Of a stretch of DNA of 64,000 nucleotides, positions 39,679 through 49,866 are shown piece after piece; position 1 is the first letter of the stretch, and each line of letters opens with the position of its first letter. The stretch is from Shewanella donghaensis. GTDB taxonomy: Bacteria > Pseudomonadota > Gammaproteobacteria > Enterobacterales > Shewanellaceae. The notes beneath the pieces are model-generated. The model was not told the DNA's origin, did not search any database, and saw only the letters and a program-made list of their open reading frames with translations. Made by a program: the position numbers and the translations under genes. The DNA lies in assembly GCF_007567505.1 (NCBI RefSeq), contig NZ_CP041783.1, forward strand, positions 558,001 through 622,000, read 5' to 3'.

Positions 39679-40827
39679 TTAATTACTTTGTTGTTTAAAT
39701 GCATCATGCCAAAAAGCAGAACTCAATTTGGCAATCACTCTCGACTCACCATTCAATAGCATTACCATACCGATATTAAGCTCCGGTGAGTAAGATATTT
39801 CAGCAACATATCCAGCAACCCAACCAGCATGATAAATCAGTGGTCGTCCTTCGAATTCATATACTCGCCAACCTTTACCGTAATGAGCATTATCAAGGTG
39901 TGCACGCCAATCACGGCGACGTAATTCCTTTGTTGTTTTGACACCCGGTGTCGTCACATCATTGATGACAGCAGGAGATAAAACGGCTGGTTTCTCACCT
40001 AAATTGGCAATTAACCATTTTGACATATCAGTAATACTGGCATTAACACCAGCAGCAGGTGCGAGTTTGTAGTAATTAGATTTTACTTTTACTTTTTTAA
40101 AGCCTGACTTAGTTTTAACATGAGGTTCAGCACGATTGCTTTGTTGCTTAAAAGCCTCAAAGCCTACAGAAGCGGTTTTCATATCTAAGGGAGTAAAGAT
40201 ACGTTGTTCAATATAGTTTTCGTAAGTTTGTCCGCTTTTTTGTTCAATCGCGGATTCAATAAATGAAAATGCCACATTTTGATAGCTATAACACACTCCA
40301 GGATTACACATGGGGGTTAATTCAGAGAATTTGCTGACAATTTTGTCCATGTTCACATTTGCATTGATTAAGTTGTCATAACTGTTAGGCATCAATCCAG
40401 TACTTTGGCCTATGATATGTCCAAGATTAATCTGCTGACTGCGCTTAGGATCTGCTAATGCGAATGAAGGAAGGTAAGAATTAATAGGCTGTTGCCAGTC
40501 GAGCTTTTTTTCTTGAACTAACATACTTGCAAGGGTGCCAGCAAAGGTTTTTGACACTGAGGCTAATCTGAATACTGTATTGGCATTAACGTTCAGAGAA
40601 CCGCCTTTACTGCGTTTACCGTAATAGCTTAGTTTTAATACTTTATCGCCTTCGACAATGACGAAAGCACCACCAGGAACTTTGCTCTTTTTAAGTTTAC
40701 TGTGAAAATTTTGTTTGAATTTTTCTGTTATGGCATCAAATTGTGATGCTTGAGCGGATTGCGGAATTAGCATCGCGCTTAAAGATAAAGAAATAGAGCC
40801 CAACAATAGGGTCGGTTTTGACAACAT
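39679..40827 (-). CDS. Beta-lactamase-family serine hydrolase
   Basis: Exported serine hydrolase of the class C beta-lactamase/transpeptidase-like (PF00144) fold. The signal peptide ends near QSAQA. The S-x-x-K nucleophile motif is S90-V-S-K93, Y-x-N is in SYQN, and the third motif is H-A-G (YHAGWVAGY) instead of K-T-G, typical of esterase- or peptidase-like members rather than true AmpC. A GTG at 40839 is in frame, but the ATG at 40827 has AAGTGGA upstream and begins the signal peptide (382 residues). The substrate is unknown, and clinical resistance activity is not implied. Confidence 0.85.
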   Translation of the reverse strand: MLSKPTLLLGSISLSLSAMLIPQSAQASQFDAITEKFKQNFHSKLKKSKVPGGAFVIVEGDKVLKLSYYGKRSKGGSLNVNANTVFRLASVSKTFAGTLASMLVQEKKLDWQQPINSYLPSFALADPKRSQQINLGHIIGQSTGLMPNSYDNLINANVNMDKIVSKFSELTPMCNPGVCYSYQNVAFSFIESAIEQKSGQTYENYIEQRIFTPLDMKTASVGFEAFKQQSNRAEPHVKTKSGFKKVKVKSNYYKLAPAAGVNASITDMSKWLIANLGEKPAVLSPAVINDVTTPGVKTTKELRRRDWRAHLDNAHYGKGWRVYEFEGRPLIYHAGWVAGYVAEISYSPELNIGMVMLLNGESRVIAKLSSAFWHDAFKQQSN

Positions 40828-41165
40828 GTTTATATCCACTTGGCCGCTTAACGGTATTTATTCTTTTTTGTTATTTGCTTCAATTACAAACGAGCGATAA
40901 AAAGTTGCTGCTTAAGCATTATAATTACATTTATGAAGCACTTTATAATGACTATTGTTGTGCAAAAAAGACAAATTTACTAGTCATTAGTCAGATCAAT
41001 TACTCATCTTAGAAATTATTGTTTACCCGAATAGGCAGGAACTTGTTCTTATATATCACTCCCTAATGATTTATTTTCATTTTAGCCTCCAAACAGTTGC
41101 GATATACTGCAGAGAAATAAACACATAATTAATGTGTTAACTAAAAACGATAAAAGGACAATGCT
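40828..41165. other. Divergent promoter region of serC and the hydrolase
   Basis: AT-rich, no gene. A -10-like TATACT lies at 41103-41108, and a palindrome AACACAT/ATGTGTT at 41120-41138 sits just behind it, before the serC ribosome site. Confidence 0.5.
41120..41138. promoter_or_regulatory. Palindrome between the serC -10 and its ribosome site
   Basis: AACACAT and ATGTGTT are exact 7-base inverted arms with a 5-base centre, about 12 bases after TATACT. A repressor operator is possible, but no factor is known to me for this word. Confidence 0.4.
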
Positions 41166-42257
41166 GTGAGCGCTATCTATAATTTCTGTGCTGGACCTGC
41201 CATGTTACCTCAACCTGTGATGCAAAAAGCACAGCAAGAATTAATCGATTGGAATGGTTTGGGTGTGTCCGTTATGGAAATTAGCCATCGCAGTAAGGAG
41301 TTTATCGCATTAACTGAACACGCTGATAAAACACTTCGTACATTAATGGATATTCCAGAAAATTATCATGTGTTGTTTATGCATGGTGGTGGTCGTGGGC
41401 AGTTCACTAATGTGGTGAATAATTTCCTTGGCGACAATGGGAAAGCCTTATATTTAGTCAATGGTCAATGGTCAACTGCAGCTGTTAAAGAAGCTGTAAA
41501 ATTGGTTGGTGAAAACAATATAGACCAAATCAGCATTGTTGAAAAAGTTGATGGGTTAAATCAAGTGGTCATGCCCGATTTTTCTTCAAGCACTAAAGAC
41601 TATCGGTACCTACATTTTTGTGCCAATGAAACGGTGGATGGTATAGAGATATTTGATCATATTAACTGTCCTTGGCCGGTAGTTGTTGATTTGTCTTCAA
41701 CCATTATGTCTCGTAAAATTGATGTGAGTAAATACGGGTTAATCTATGCTGGCGCGCAGAAAAATATCGGTCCTTCAGGCTTATCTATCGTGATTGTAAG
41801 AGATGATATGTTGCAGTTACCGAGTTTACCGCAATCATCTATTATGGATTACAGTATCGCTCAAGCTAATGGTTCAATGTTTAATACTCCACCTACGTTT
41901 GCTTGGTATCTAGCTGCTGAAGTATTTGATTGGCTAACCTCTGTTGGCGGTGTTAGTGCGATAGAAGCATTGAATCAGCAAAAGGCGCAGTTACTGTATC
42001 AATGTATCGACAGTAATCCGTTTTATACCAATGGCGTTGCCAATCACAATCGCTCAAGAATGAATGTAACCTTTCAGTTAACTGATAATAGTCTAGATGG
42101 TGAGTTTTTAGCCCAAGCAGAAAAAGCGGGTCTAGTGGCCTTAAAGGGCCATCGCGTCGTCGGCGGAATGCGCGCGAGTATTTACAATGCCATGCCTTTA
42201 GCGGGTGTGCAGGCTTTAGTGGATTTCATGAAGTCTTTTGCAAAGCAAAATAGCTAA
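41166..42257 (+). CDS. serC: Phosphoserine aminotransferase
   Basis: PLP enzyme converting 3-phosphohydroxypyruvate to phosphoserine, and also used in pyridoxal phosphate synthesis. FCAGPAMLP opens the protein, and the PLP lysine lies in [12 protein letters not shown]. The start is GTG at 41166, five bases after AAAAGGACA; the nearby ATG (41161) meets a stop at once. Length 363, standard for the family. It heads the serC/tyrB/aroA/cmk/rpsA block, but a large palindromic terminator separates it from the convergent aminotransferase gene. Confidence 0.96.
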   Translation: MSAIYNFCAGPAMLPQPVMQKAQQELIDWNGLGVSVMEISHRSKEFIALTEHADKTLRTLMDIPENYHVLFMHGGGRGQFTNVVNNFLGDNGKALYLVNGQWSTAAVKEAVKLVGENNIDQISIVEKVDGLNQVVMPDFSSSTKDYRYLHFCANETVDGIEIFDHINCPWPVVVDLSSTIMSRKIDVSKYGLIYAGAQKNIGPSGLSIVIVRDDMLQLPSLPQSSIMDYSIAQANGSMFNTPPTFAWYLAAEVFDWLTSVGGVSAIEALNQQKAQLLYQCIDSNPFYTNGVANHNRSRMNVTFQLTDNSLDGEFLAQAEKAGLVALKGHRVVGGMRASIYNAMPLAGVQALVDFMKSFAKQNS

Positions 42258-42305
42258 TAATAAAAAGAGTTATTACAAAAGTAACTTTATAAACAGAGAT
42301 TAACA

Positions 42306-42341
42306 AAAAAGCCAATAATGAATATTCATTATTGGCTTTTT
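42306..42341. terminator. 36-base perfect palindrome terminator
   Basis: AAAAAGCCAATAATGAAT followed by its exact reverse complement, so it terminates both serC and the converging aminotransferase gene. Confidence 0.92.
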
Positions 42342-42367
42342 ATTTTACTCTTCATTGAGCTAAAACG

Positions 42368-43564
42368 CTAAAGAATAGTTGCGATTGATTTTGCAAGGTA
42401 ATCAACATTCGCTTCACTTATCCCCGCAATACTCATACGGCTTGAACCTACCATATAAATACTGTGTTGTTGTTTTAATGTTTCAACTTGTGCGGCATTA
42501 ATGCCTAAAAAAGAGAACATACCTTTTTGGTTAGCGATAAAGCTGAAATCTTGCTTTACGCCATGCTCAATAAGTTTATTTACCAACATTTGGCGATTGC
42601 CGTTAATACGGTTACGCATGCCGGTTAACTCGTCTAACCATTGTTGCTTCAACTCTGAATCACCTAGAATGGTTTCAACAAGCGCTGCACCATGAGCTGG
42701 CGGCATTGAGTAAATACAACGCACAACATATAACAACACCGAAAAAGCAATATTCGCTTTATTACTATCTTTAGCTATGATGCTGCAAGCACCGATCCGT
42801 TCACGATATAAACCAAAGTTTTTAGAACATGAACTACATAGGATCATTTCTTCAACTTTAGCGGCCATTTGGCGCACGCCATAAGCATCTTCTTCAACAC
42901 CGTCACCAAAGCCTTGGTATGCCATGTCGATCAATGGTGTAAAACCTTGTTTAGCAGTAATGCTGATGATTTCATCCCACTGTGCTTTGGTTAAATCCAT
43001 GCCACTTGGGTTATGACAACATGCGTGCAGTAATACCACATCGTCACTGCCGATATTATTCAGTGCGGCTTTCATTTCATCGAATTTCAGCGATTTAGAA
43101 TCGTAATCATAGTAAGGGTAGGTCTTAACTGTAATACCAGCAGCTTCGAATAATCCAGTATGATTAGCCCAGGTTGGATCGCTAACCCATAACACCGCGT
43201 TTGGATTACAACTTTTAATAAATTCAGCGGCAACGCGAAGTGCTCCAGTGCCACCAGGTGTTGATACTGTTCTAATGCGGTCAGCGATTAATGCGCTATG
43301 AGTCGAGCCAAATGCAAGCTCAGTCATTAAGCTATTAAACTGAGGAGAACCGGTAGGGCCAATATAAACTTTCGTTGTTTCAGTTTCTGTTCGAAGACGC
43401 TCTGCTGTTTTTACACAATCAAGAATAGGGGTGTGCCCTACAGGATCTTTGTAGACACCAACACCTAAATCAATTTTCTGGGGGTGTGAATCTTGACGGT
43501 ATTGAGTAAGCAAACCAAGAATGGGATCTGCAGGCATTGCAGTTAACGTGTTAAACATGGCCAT
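42368..43564 (-). CDS. tyrB: Aromatic/aspartate aminotransferase (class I, Ia subgroup)
   Basis: PLP aminotransferase of the AspC/TyrB subgroup, interconverting aspartate or aromatic amino acids with their keto acids. N-terminal PADPILGLL and YRQDSHPQKIDLGVGVYKD are typical, and the PLP lysine lies in CSSCSKNFGLYRER. At 398 residues it matches the family. Whether aspartate or tyrosine is preferred is not decidable by eye; tyrB is used because it faces aroA. It is divergent from aroA with 413 bases between them. Confidence 0.85.
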   Translation of the reverse strand: MAMFNTLTAMPADPILGLLTQYRQDSHPQKIDLGVGVYKDPVGHTPILDCVKTAERLRTETETTKVYIGPTGSPQFNSLMTELAFGSTHSALIADRIRTVSTPGGTGALRVAAEFIKSCNPNAVLWVSDPTWANHTGLFEAAGITVKTYPYYDYDSKSLKFDEMKAALNNIGSDDVVLLHACCHNPSGMDLTKAQWDEIISITAKQGFTPLIDMAYQGFGDGVEEDAYGVRQMAAKVEEMILCSSCSKNFGLYRERIGACSIIAKDSNKANIAFSVLLYVVRCIYSMPPAHGAALVETILGDSELKQQWLDELTGMRNRINGNRQMLVNKLIEHGVKQDFSFIANQKGMFSFLGINAAQVETLKQQHSIYMVGSSRMSIAGISEANVDYLAKSIATIL

Positions 43565-43977
43565 TGACCTTATATTATATAAACAGAAGTAGGATTCACT
43601 TAAGCATAACGTGGTTTAAATACGGATTGAAATGCCTATTTAGATAAAGGCTTAAAAATAGTTATTCCAAAGGTGTTAGGTTTACACTTTACCGATAAAA
43701 ATTTAAGTTTTATGACGGTTTACCTTATATTCGGTTATTAAATCTTAAGAAATGCGCTTTTTTCACGCAAATAATTCAAGTTCAGCCTAAAACGGTCATT
43801 TAATTTCACTTATCTCTTGAATCATTGGCTGCAATCAGTAAATTTGTACCCAAGAATAATTTATTGAGTTTATACAATCTAATTCGTATAGATAAATTGA
43901 CAAAGACGTCATTTTCTCTTTAGCCCTTACACTTTAATTTTCGCGTAAAGCGGGAAGTTATTTAAGAAGAACTTGTA
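43565..43977. other. Divergent region between tyrB-like gene and aroA
   Basis: AT-rich, no gene. A TTGACA -35-like word lies near 43898, but no matching -10 at good spacing could be set. TyrR boxes were looked for and no convincing one was seen. Confidence 0.45.
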
Positions 43978-45258
43978 ATGAAACAATTGCGTCTTGATCC
44001 AATTAAAAAAGTAAATGGAGTCGTCAATATTCCTGGCTCTAAAAGTATCTCAAATAGAGCATTACTTTTGGCTACCTTAGCTGAAGGCAAAACCACACTG
44101 ACTAACTTATTAGATTCTGATGACATTCGTTATATGTTGGCATCATTAAAGCAATTAGGCGTTGAGTACCAATTATCAGACAATAATACCGTATGTGAGC
44201 TACAAGGCTTAGGTAAGCCAATTACGGCACAACAAGCGCAAAGTTTATTTTTAGGCAACGCGGGTACAGCCATGCGTCCGTTATGTGCCGCGCTGACGCT
44301 AGGCAGTGGTGAGTTCACTTTAACAGGCGAACCACGTATGGAAGAACGCCCAATTGGCGATCTGGTTGATGCATTACGTCAATTAGGCGCTAATGTTAAC
44401 TACCTTAAAAATGATGGCTTCCCACCATTAACCATTAATGCCGATGGCCTAAATGGCGGCGAAGTAGAAATCGCAGGGGATTTATCCAGTCAATTCCTTA
44501 CCGCATTATTGATGGTTGCACCGCTGACAAAAGATGCAGTAAACATCAATATCAGAGGTGAACTGGTATCTAAACCTTATATTGATATCACCATTGCGTT
44601 AATGGCTCGCTTTGGCGTTAAAGTGATTAATCACGATTACCGCCGTTTTGAAATTCCTACTGGTCAAAAATATGTGTCACCCGGCAAAGTGTTAGTCGAA
44701 GGTGATGCGTCTTCTGCATCATACTTCCTTGCTGCAGGTGCAATACAAGGCGGTGAAGTGAAAGTAACCGGTGTTGGTAAGTTAAGTATTCAAGGTGATG
44801 TTAAATTTGCTGATGTACTTGAAAAAATGGGTGCAGATATTGAGTGGGGAGATGATTATATTATTTCACGCCAAGCTAAACTGACCGCTGTTGATTTAGA
44901 TATGAACCATATCCCAGATGCTGCAATGACGATCGCAACAGCAGCATTATTTGCAACGGGTACCACCCGTATCACAAATATTTACAATTGGCGTATTAAA
45001 GAAACAGACCGTCTATCTGCAATGGCCACTGAGTTACGTAAAGTTGGTGCCACTGTAGAGGAAGGTCATGATTTTATCGCTGTTACTCCACCTATCACCT
45101 TAAATACAGCAAACATTGATACCTATAATGATCACCGTATGGCAATGTGTTTTTCAATGATGGCCTTTGCTGATTGCGGGATAACCATTAACGATCCAGA
45201 TTGCACTTCAAAAACATTTCCTACCTATTTTACTGAGTTTGCAAGAATAGCTCAGTAA
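43978..45258 (+). CDS. aroA: 3-phosphoshikimate 1-carboxyvinyltransferase (EPSP synthase)
   Basis: Sixth shikimate step: joins shikimate-3-phosphate with phosphoenolpyruvate. Class I, glyphosate-sensitive signatures: [32 protein letters not shown] and [15 protein letters not shown], with the C-terminal [11 protein letters not shown]. Length 426 residues (E. coli 427). A weak AAGAA ribosome site precedes the ATG. It is followed by cmk after a small hairpin. Confidence 0.97.
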   Translation: MKQLRLDPIKKVNGVVNIPGSKSISNRALLLATLAEGKTTLTNLLDSDDIRYMLASLKQLGVEYQLSDNNTVCELQGLGKPITAQQAQSLFLGNAGTAMRPLCAALTLGSGEFTLTGEPRMEERPIGDLVDALRQLGANVNYLKNDGFPPLTINADGLNGGEVEIAGDLSSQFLTALLMVAPLTKDAVNINIRGELVSKPYIDITIALMARFGVKVINHDYRRFEIPTGQKYVSPGKVLVEGDASSASYFLAAGAIQGGEVKVTGVGKLSIQGDVKFADVLEKMGADIEWGDDYIISRQAKLTAVDLDMNHIPDAAMTIATAALFATGTTRITNIYNWRIKETDRLSAMATELRKVGATVEEGHDFIAVTPPITLNTANIDTYNDHRMAMCFSMMAFADCGITINDPDCTSKTFPTYFTEFARIAQ

Positions 45259-45273
45259 CATTTCAATAGTATG

Positions 45274-45295
45274 ACGGCAGTCAAGATACTGCCGT
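45274..45295 (+). terminator. Possible weak terminator after aroA
   Basis: ACGGCAGT and ACTGCCGT pair around a 6-base loop, but only a mixed T-rich tail follows. Confidence 0.5.
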
Positions 45296-45348
45296 TGTAT
45301 TGATCTTGTTAATGTCCTTACAAATTACTTCAGTTTTTTAGTTGAAAT

Positions 45349-45357
45349 TGTTATACA
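45349..45357 (+). promoter_or_regulatory. Extended -10 promoter of cmk
   Basis: TGTTATACA: a TATACA hexamer preceded by TGn. It lies between the aroA hairpin and the cmk start, with a roughly 70-base leader. Confidence 0.5.
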
Positions 45358-45426
45358 ATGCCGCCCGCTCATTTTGATGAACCTTTTTTACTTTCATGGA
45401 AGATTGTTATTTTTTCGGAGGAATTT

Positions 45427-46110
45427 ATGTCTGAACGTGCTCTCGTAGTCACAATCGACGGACCAAGCGGTGCAGGAAAAGGGACAATTTGCCAACTCGT
45501 TGCGCAGCGCCTAGATTGGCATTTATTAGATAGCGGTGCTATCTATCGCGTATTAGCCCTTGCAGCCATTCATCATAATGTTGAATTAGAGAATGAAGAA
45601 GCAATAACCTTGCTTGCAGCACATCTAGATGTACAATTTTTAACGGTTGCTGAACAGCAAGAAGTTAAAGTTGTTCTAGAAGGAGAGGATGTCTCTACCA
45701 GTATCCGTACTCAAGAGTGCTCAAACGCGGCGTCAAAAATAGCTGCTTTCCCAAGAGTGAGAGAAGCATTATTACGCCGTCAACGTGCTTTTTGTAATGA
45801 GCCTGGGCTTGTTGCTGATGGTCGCGATATGGGAACCGTGGTTTTTCCAAACGCACCAGCAAAAATCTTCTTAACTGCATCTGCAGAGGAAAGGGCGCAA
45901 CGTCGCTTTAAACAGTTGCAGGACAAGGGCTTCGATGTTAAAATCGACCGCCTTTTATCTGAAATCATTGAACGTGATGACCGCGATATTAATCGTTCAG
46001 TCTCTCCTTTAGTGGCTGCAGATGATGCACTAGTGATTGATACTAGTGGCATAGGTATTAATGAAGTGCTTGAGCTCGTGCTTGAACACATCAATAAAAA
46101 TTTAACGTAA
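45427..46110 (+). CDS. cmk: Cytidylate kinase
   Basis: CMP/dCMP kinase. The P-loop GPSGAGKGT is at residues 11-19, and [11 protein letters not shown] and [10 protein letters not shown] form the NMP-binding and LID parts. The frame opens at 45358, but GGAGGA just before the ATG at 45427 and the family length (227 residues, as in E. coli) fix the start there. Upstream of rpsA as in most gammaproteobacteria. Confidence 0.96.
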   Translation: MSERALVVTIDGPSGAGKGTICQLVAQRLDWHLLDSGAIYRVLALAAIHHNVELENEEAITLLAAHLDVQFLTVAEQQEVKVVLEGEDVSTSIRTQECSNAASKIAAFPRVREALLRRQRAFCNEPGLVADGRDMGTVVFPNAPAKIFLTASAEERAQRRFKQLQDKGFDVKIDRLLSEIIERDDRDINRSVSPLVAADDALVIDTSGIGINEVLELVLEHINKNLT

Positions 46111-46131
46111 TTTCTTAATTCTGAGAAATTA

Positions 46132-46223
46132 TGAAACAACATTTATATCACGGAAGATGTAAATAAATTAATTGACTCCACATCTAGGATGGATGGTGGT
46201 TTATAGAAGAAAGTAATCATAAA
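46132..46223 (+). promoter_or_regulatory. rpsA mRNA leader
   Basis: A leader between cmk and rpsA contains a hairpin AGATGT (46155-46160) / ACATCT (46180-46185) and a GGATGG-rich segment. In gammaproteobacteria the rpsA leader is folded and used for autoregulation by S1, so this stretch is the likely control site. The structural assignment is by eye. Confidence 0.45.
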
Positions 46224-47891
46224 ATGACTGAATCTTTTGCTGATCTATTTGAACAATCCCTTGAAACTTTAGAGTTTCGTCCTGGTTCTATCGTTCGCGG
46301 TGTAGTTGTTCGCATCGAAAACGGTACTGTACTTGTTGACGCTGGCCTTAAGTCTGAAAGCCCTATCTCTGCTGACGAATTCAAAAACGCTCAAGGTGTT
46401 TTAGAAATCGCTGTTGGCGATGAAGTTGATGTTGCCCTTGACTCTGTTGAAGACGGATTCGGTGAAACACAATTATCTCGTGAAAAAGCTAAACGTCATG
46501 AAGCTTGGATTGTTCTAGAAAAAGCTTATGAAGATGCTGAGACTGTTATCGGTATCATCAATGGTAAAGTTAAAGGTGGTTTCACTGTTGAATTAAACGG
46601 TATCCGTGCCTTCTTACCAGGTTCTCTAGTAGACGTTCGCCCAGTTCGCGATACTGCTCACCTAGAGTACAAAGAATTAGAATTCAAAGTTATCAAACTT
46701 GACCAGAAGCGTAACAACGTTGTTGTTTCACGTCGTGCTGTTATCGAATCAGAAAGCAGTGCAGAACGTGATGCTCTTCTTGAGAACCTTCAAGAAGGTC
46801 AAGCAGTTAAAGGTATCGTTAAGAACCTTACTGACTACGGTGCATTCGTAGACTTAGGTGGCGTTGACGGTCTTCTACATATCACTGATATGGCTTGGAA
46901 GCGCGTTAAGCACCCATCTGAAATCGTTAATGTTGGTGATGAAATCAACGTTAAAGTTCTTAAGTATGACCGTGAGCGTACACGCGTATCACTAGGTCTT
47001 AAGCAACTTGGCGAAGATCCATGGTTAGAAATCAGCAAGCGCTACCCAGAAAGCACACGCTTAACTGGTCGCGTTACTAACTTAACTGACTACGGTTGTT
47101 TCGTTGAAATCGAAGAAGGCGTTGAAGGTCTTGTTCACGTTTCTGAAATGGATTGGACTAATAAGAACATCCACCCATCTAAAGTTGTTAACTTAGGTGA
47201 TGAAGTTGAAGTTCTAGTATTAGACATCGATGAAGAACGTCGTCGTATTTCTCTAGGTCTTAAGCAATGTAAGACTAATCCATGGGATGATTTCGCTACT
47301 CGTTTCAACAAGGGCGATAAAGTTTCTGGTAAGATCAAGTCTATCACTGACTTCGGTATCTTCATTGGTCTTGACGGTGGCATCGATGGTCTTGTTCACC
47401 TTTCAGACATTTCTTGGAACGGAACTGGCGAAGACGCAGTTTCTGAATTCAAGAAAGGTGATGAAATCCATGCAGTAGTACTTTCAGTTGACCCTGAGCG
47501 CGAGCGTATCAGCTTAGGCGTTAAGCAAACTGAAGATGATCCTTTCAATGCCTACTTGGCAGATAAGAAGAAAGGTACTATTGTAAATGGTGTAGTTACT
47601 GCTGTTGACGCTAAAGGCGTTACAATTGAACTAGCTGAAACTGTTGAAGGTTACCTTCGCGTTGCAGATATCTCTCGCGAGCGTATCGAAGACGCATCTA
47701 CAGTATTTGCTGTAGGTGACAAAGTTGAATCTAAGTTCATGGGCGTAGATCGCAAGAACCGTTCTATCAGCTTATCTATCAAAGCGAAAGATGAAGCAGA
47801 TGAGAAAGAAGCAATGGCAACTATTAACAAGCAAGATGATGCTGTTATTAGTAATGCAATGGCTGAAGCGTTCAAAGCAGCTCGTAAGTAA
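46224..47891 (+). CDS. rpsA: 30S ribosomal protein S1
   Basis: Largest 30S protein, which binds mRNA during initiation. Six S1 (OB-fold) repeats run through the protein, with cores such as [26 protein letters not shown] and [15 protein letters not shown] recurring about every 86 residues. Length 555 (E. coli 557). Codon use is strongly biased towards a few preferred codons, as expected for a highly expressed gene. The two-tier hairpin at 47896-47933 separates it from ihfB. Confidence 0.98.
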   Translation: MTESFADLFEQSLETLEFRPGSIVRGVVVRIENGTVLVDAGLKSESPISADEFKNAQGVLEIAVGDEVDVALDSVEDGFGETQLSREKAKRHEAWIVLEKAYEDAETVIGIINGKVKGGFTVELNGIRAFLPGSLVDVRPVRDTAHLEYKELEFKVIKLDQKRNNVVVSRRAVIESESSAERDALLENLQEGQAVKGIVKNLTDYGAFVDLGGVDGLLHITDMAWKRVKHPSEIVNVGDEINVKVLKYDRERTRVSLGLKQLGEDPWLEISKRYPESTRLTGRVTNLTDYGCFVEIEEGVEGLVHVSEMDWTNKNIHPSKVVNLGDEVEVLVLDIDEERRRISLGLKQCKTNPWDDFATRFNKGDKVSGKIKSITDFGIFIGLDGGIDGLVHLSDISWNGTGEDAVSEFKKGDEIHAVVLSVDPERERISLGVKQTEDDPFNAYLADKKKGTIVNGVVTAVDAKGVTIELAETVEGYLRVADISRERIEDASTVFAVGDKVESKFMGVDRKNRSISLSIKAKDEADEKEAMATINKQDDAVISNAMAEAFKAARK

Positions 47892-47895
47892 TAAA

Positions 47896-47933
47896 TCGCC
47901 TGTTGTGTGGGGAGCTAGCTCCCCATTAGGCGA
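47896..47933 (+). terminator. Two-tier hairpin between rpsA and ihfB
   Basis: An inner palindrome TGGGGAGCTAGCTCCCCA is enclosed by an outer stem TCGCCT (47896-47901) / AGGCGA (47928-47933), followed by CTGTTTTGG. It is probably a terminator or an attenuating processing site, since ihfB lies 30 bases on. Confidence 0.72.
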
Positions 47934-47963
47934 CTGTTTTGGCTTGATTATAGAGGGTACAGG

Positions 47964-48251
47964 ATGACTAAATCCGAACTGATCGAAAAACTTGCCACTA
48001 GGCAGTCGCAGTTGTCAGCGAAAGAAGTGGAAAGTGCTATTAAAGAAATGTTGGAGCAAATGGCAACAACATTAGAAGGCGGAGATCGTATAGAAATCCG
48101 TGGCTTTGGTAGTTTTTCACTTCATTATCGTGCGCCGCGTGTTGGCCGTAATCCAAAAACTGGAACCTCAGTTGACTTGGAAGGCAAATATGTACCGCAC
48201 TTTAAGCCTGGCAAAGAACTGCGTGAACGTGTCGATGCGGTTAATGTTTAA
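47964..48251 (+). CDS. ihfB: Integration host factor subunit beta
   Basis: DNA-bending HU-family protein, the beta half of IHF. The flexible arm carries [12 protein letters not shown] with the intercalating proline. The family start [11 protein letters not shown] is exact, and at 95 residues it matches E. coli (94). GAGGGTACAGG precedes the ATG. The order rpsA-ihfB is conserved. A strong terminator follows. Confidence 0.97.
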   Translation: MTKSELIEKLATRQSQLSAKEVESAIKEMLEQMATTLEGGDRIEIRGFGSFSLHYRAPRVGRNPKTGTSVDLEGKYVPHFKPGKELRERVDAVNV

Positions 48252-48264
48252 TTAACGCTTGATT

Positions 48265-48291
48265 AAAAAGCCTCCTTTTGGAGGCTTTTTT
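48265..48291 (+). terminator. ihfB terminator
   Basis: AAAAAGCCTCC, loop TTTT and GGAGGCTTTTT with a T run. Confidence 0.92.
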
Positions 48292-48373
48292 GTATCTAAT
48301 GCTTTTCAAAGCTGGTTACTTTACCAAATTTCTTGGATAATCAATTATATTGACTCACAGAATGGAGAATCGC

Positions 48374-48673
48374 GTGAAATCATTTATTGCCATTGTTATT
48401 GTTGGATTATTCTTTGTCCTTGCCTTACTTTTTGGAGCCAAGAATGAACAAGTCGTTACTGTCAGCTATTTTGTCGCTGAAGGTCAGTACCGTTTACCAG
48501 TAGTATTGGCCTTTGTATTTTTATGTGGGTTCATCATAAGCTGGTTATTTGCTGCTTATTACATTGTTAAATTCAAAATGGCATTACGAAAAAGTAGAAA
48601 AACAGTCGCGAAATTAACTGACCAACTGGCCGAACATAAAACGGATTTAACATCACAGGATACCGTAGCGTAA
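48374..48673 (+). CDS. lapA: Lipopolysaccharide assembly protein A (DUF1049)
   Basis: Small two-helix inner-membrane protein of the LapA/YciS family, partner of LapB in control of lipopolysaccharide synthesis. Helices lie at about residues 2-20 and 38-58, with the FGAKNEQVVTVSYFVAEGQY linker typical of the family. Starts at TTG 48350 and ATG 48362 are in frame, but GTG 48374 has GGAGA upstream and aligns with the E. coli start (99 residues). Its stop is one base before lapB. Confidence 0.9.
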   Translation: MKSFIAIVIVGLFFVLALLFGAKNEQVVTVSYFVAEGQYRLPVVLAFVFLCGFIISWLFAAYYIVKFKMALRKSRKTVAKLTDQLAEHKTDLTSQDTVA

Positions 48674-48674
48674 T

Positions 48675-49835
48675 ATGCTAGAAATCCTCTTTCTGTTGTT
48701 ACCTATTGCAGCTGGTTATGGCTGGTATATGGGTAGAAGAAGTATACGACAGAATCAAAAGCAACAGAGTAAAAAACTAAGCCGTGATTATTTCACCGGG
48801 CTTAACTTTCTGTTGTCTAATGAGTCAGACAAAGCAGTAGATTTATTTATTACCATGCTTGATGTCGATGATGAAACTATTGATACCCATTTATCTCTTG
48901 GCTCACTGTTTAGAAAGCGTGGAGAAGTAGATCGCTCCATTAGGATCCATCAAAACCTTATAGCAAGACCTAGCTTAACGACTGAGCAACGGGACATTGC
49001 TATGATGGAGTTAGGTAAAGATTATCTTGCAGCAGGTTTTTATGACCGAGCCGAAGAAATATTTTTAAATCTTGTCAATCAAGATGATCATAGCGAAGAC
49101 GCTGAGACTGAACTTATCTCGATTTATCAAGTGACTAAAGAATGGCAGAATGCCATTAACATCACTAAGCGCCTCAGTAGAAAACGTCAGCAAGCATTAA
49201 AAAATATTACCGCCCATTTTTATTGTCAGTTAGCTGATGAAGAGACTGAAGCTACAGATAAAATAAAATTACTTCAACAAGCTATTAAGCTTGATGATCA
49301 ATGTGGCCGAGCATGGCTAACATTAGCCAAAATATACTTAGACACAAATGAGGTCTCATTGTGCAAAAAAAGCTTACTCGAACTTAAACTTGCAGATATT
49401 GATGTATTCTCAGATGCTATTGGCATTGCCAAACAAGTTTACCGTGACAGTAACGACCTCGAAGGCTATCAAACTTTATTGCAGCAAGCTTTACAAGAGG
49501 GCGCGAGTGCCACTGTGGTGATTGCTTTAGCCCAGCATAAAATTGAGCAAGGTTTTGCTGAGAATGCAGAAAAAATGGTGTTAGATCATCTATATCGCCA
49601 CCCGACAATGAAAGGTTTCCAACATTTAATGCAACTGCATATAAAGCAGGCTGAAGATGGTCAAGCGAAGCAAAGCCTTTCAATGTTAGAAAAATTAGTA
49701 GAACAACAAATTAAATTTCGTCCTAGTTACCGTTGTTGCTCATGCGGTTTTCCTGCACACAGTCTTTACTGGCATTGTCCATCATGTAAAGAGTGGGGAA
49801 GTATTAAACGCGTAAAAGGGCTCGATGGCGAGTAA
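48675..49835 (+). CDS. lapB: Lipopolysaccharide assembly protein B (YciM)
   Basis: Membrane-anchored TPR protein that, with FtsH, controls LpxC turnover and so LPS synthesis. A single N-terminal helix is followed by TPR repeats (about residues 70-330) and a C-terminal rubredoxin-like metal site with CCSCGF and CPSCKEWGSI, as in E. coli LapB. Length 386 (E. coli 389). It overlaps functionally and almost physically with lapA (one-base gap), so the two are coupled. Confidence 0.96.
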   Translation: MLEILFLLLPIAAGYGWYMGRRSIRQNQKQQSKKLSRDYFTGLNFLLSNESDKAVDLFITMLDVDDETIDTHLSLGSLFRKRGEVDRSIRIHQNLIARPSLTTEQRDIAMMELGKDYLAAGFYDRAEEIFLNLVNQDDHSEDAETELISIYQVTKEWQNAINITKRLSRKRQQALKNITAHFYCQLADEETEATDKIKLLQQAIKLDDQCGRAWLTLAKIYLDTNEVSLCKKSLLELKLADIDVFSDAIGIAKQVYRDSNDLEGYQTLLQQALQEGASATVVIALAQHKIEQGFAENAEKMVLDHLYRHPTMKGFQHLMQLHIKQAEDGQAKQSLSMLEKLVEQQIKFRPSYRCCSCGFPAHSLYWHCPSCKEWGSIKRVKGLDGE

Positions 49836-49866
49836 CTGATTAGTTAATGATATGTATGGAGTAAGC

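Noticed and set aside
39679..40827. True AmpC beta-lactamase
   Set aside because: The third motif is H-A-G rather than K-T-G, and overall features fit the broader esterase-like family.
43565..43977. TyrR boxes between the tyrB-like gene and aroA
   Set aside because: Only loose TTTAC words were found, without the TGTAAA-N6-TTTACA symmetry.
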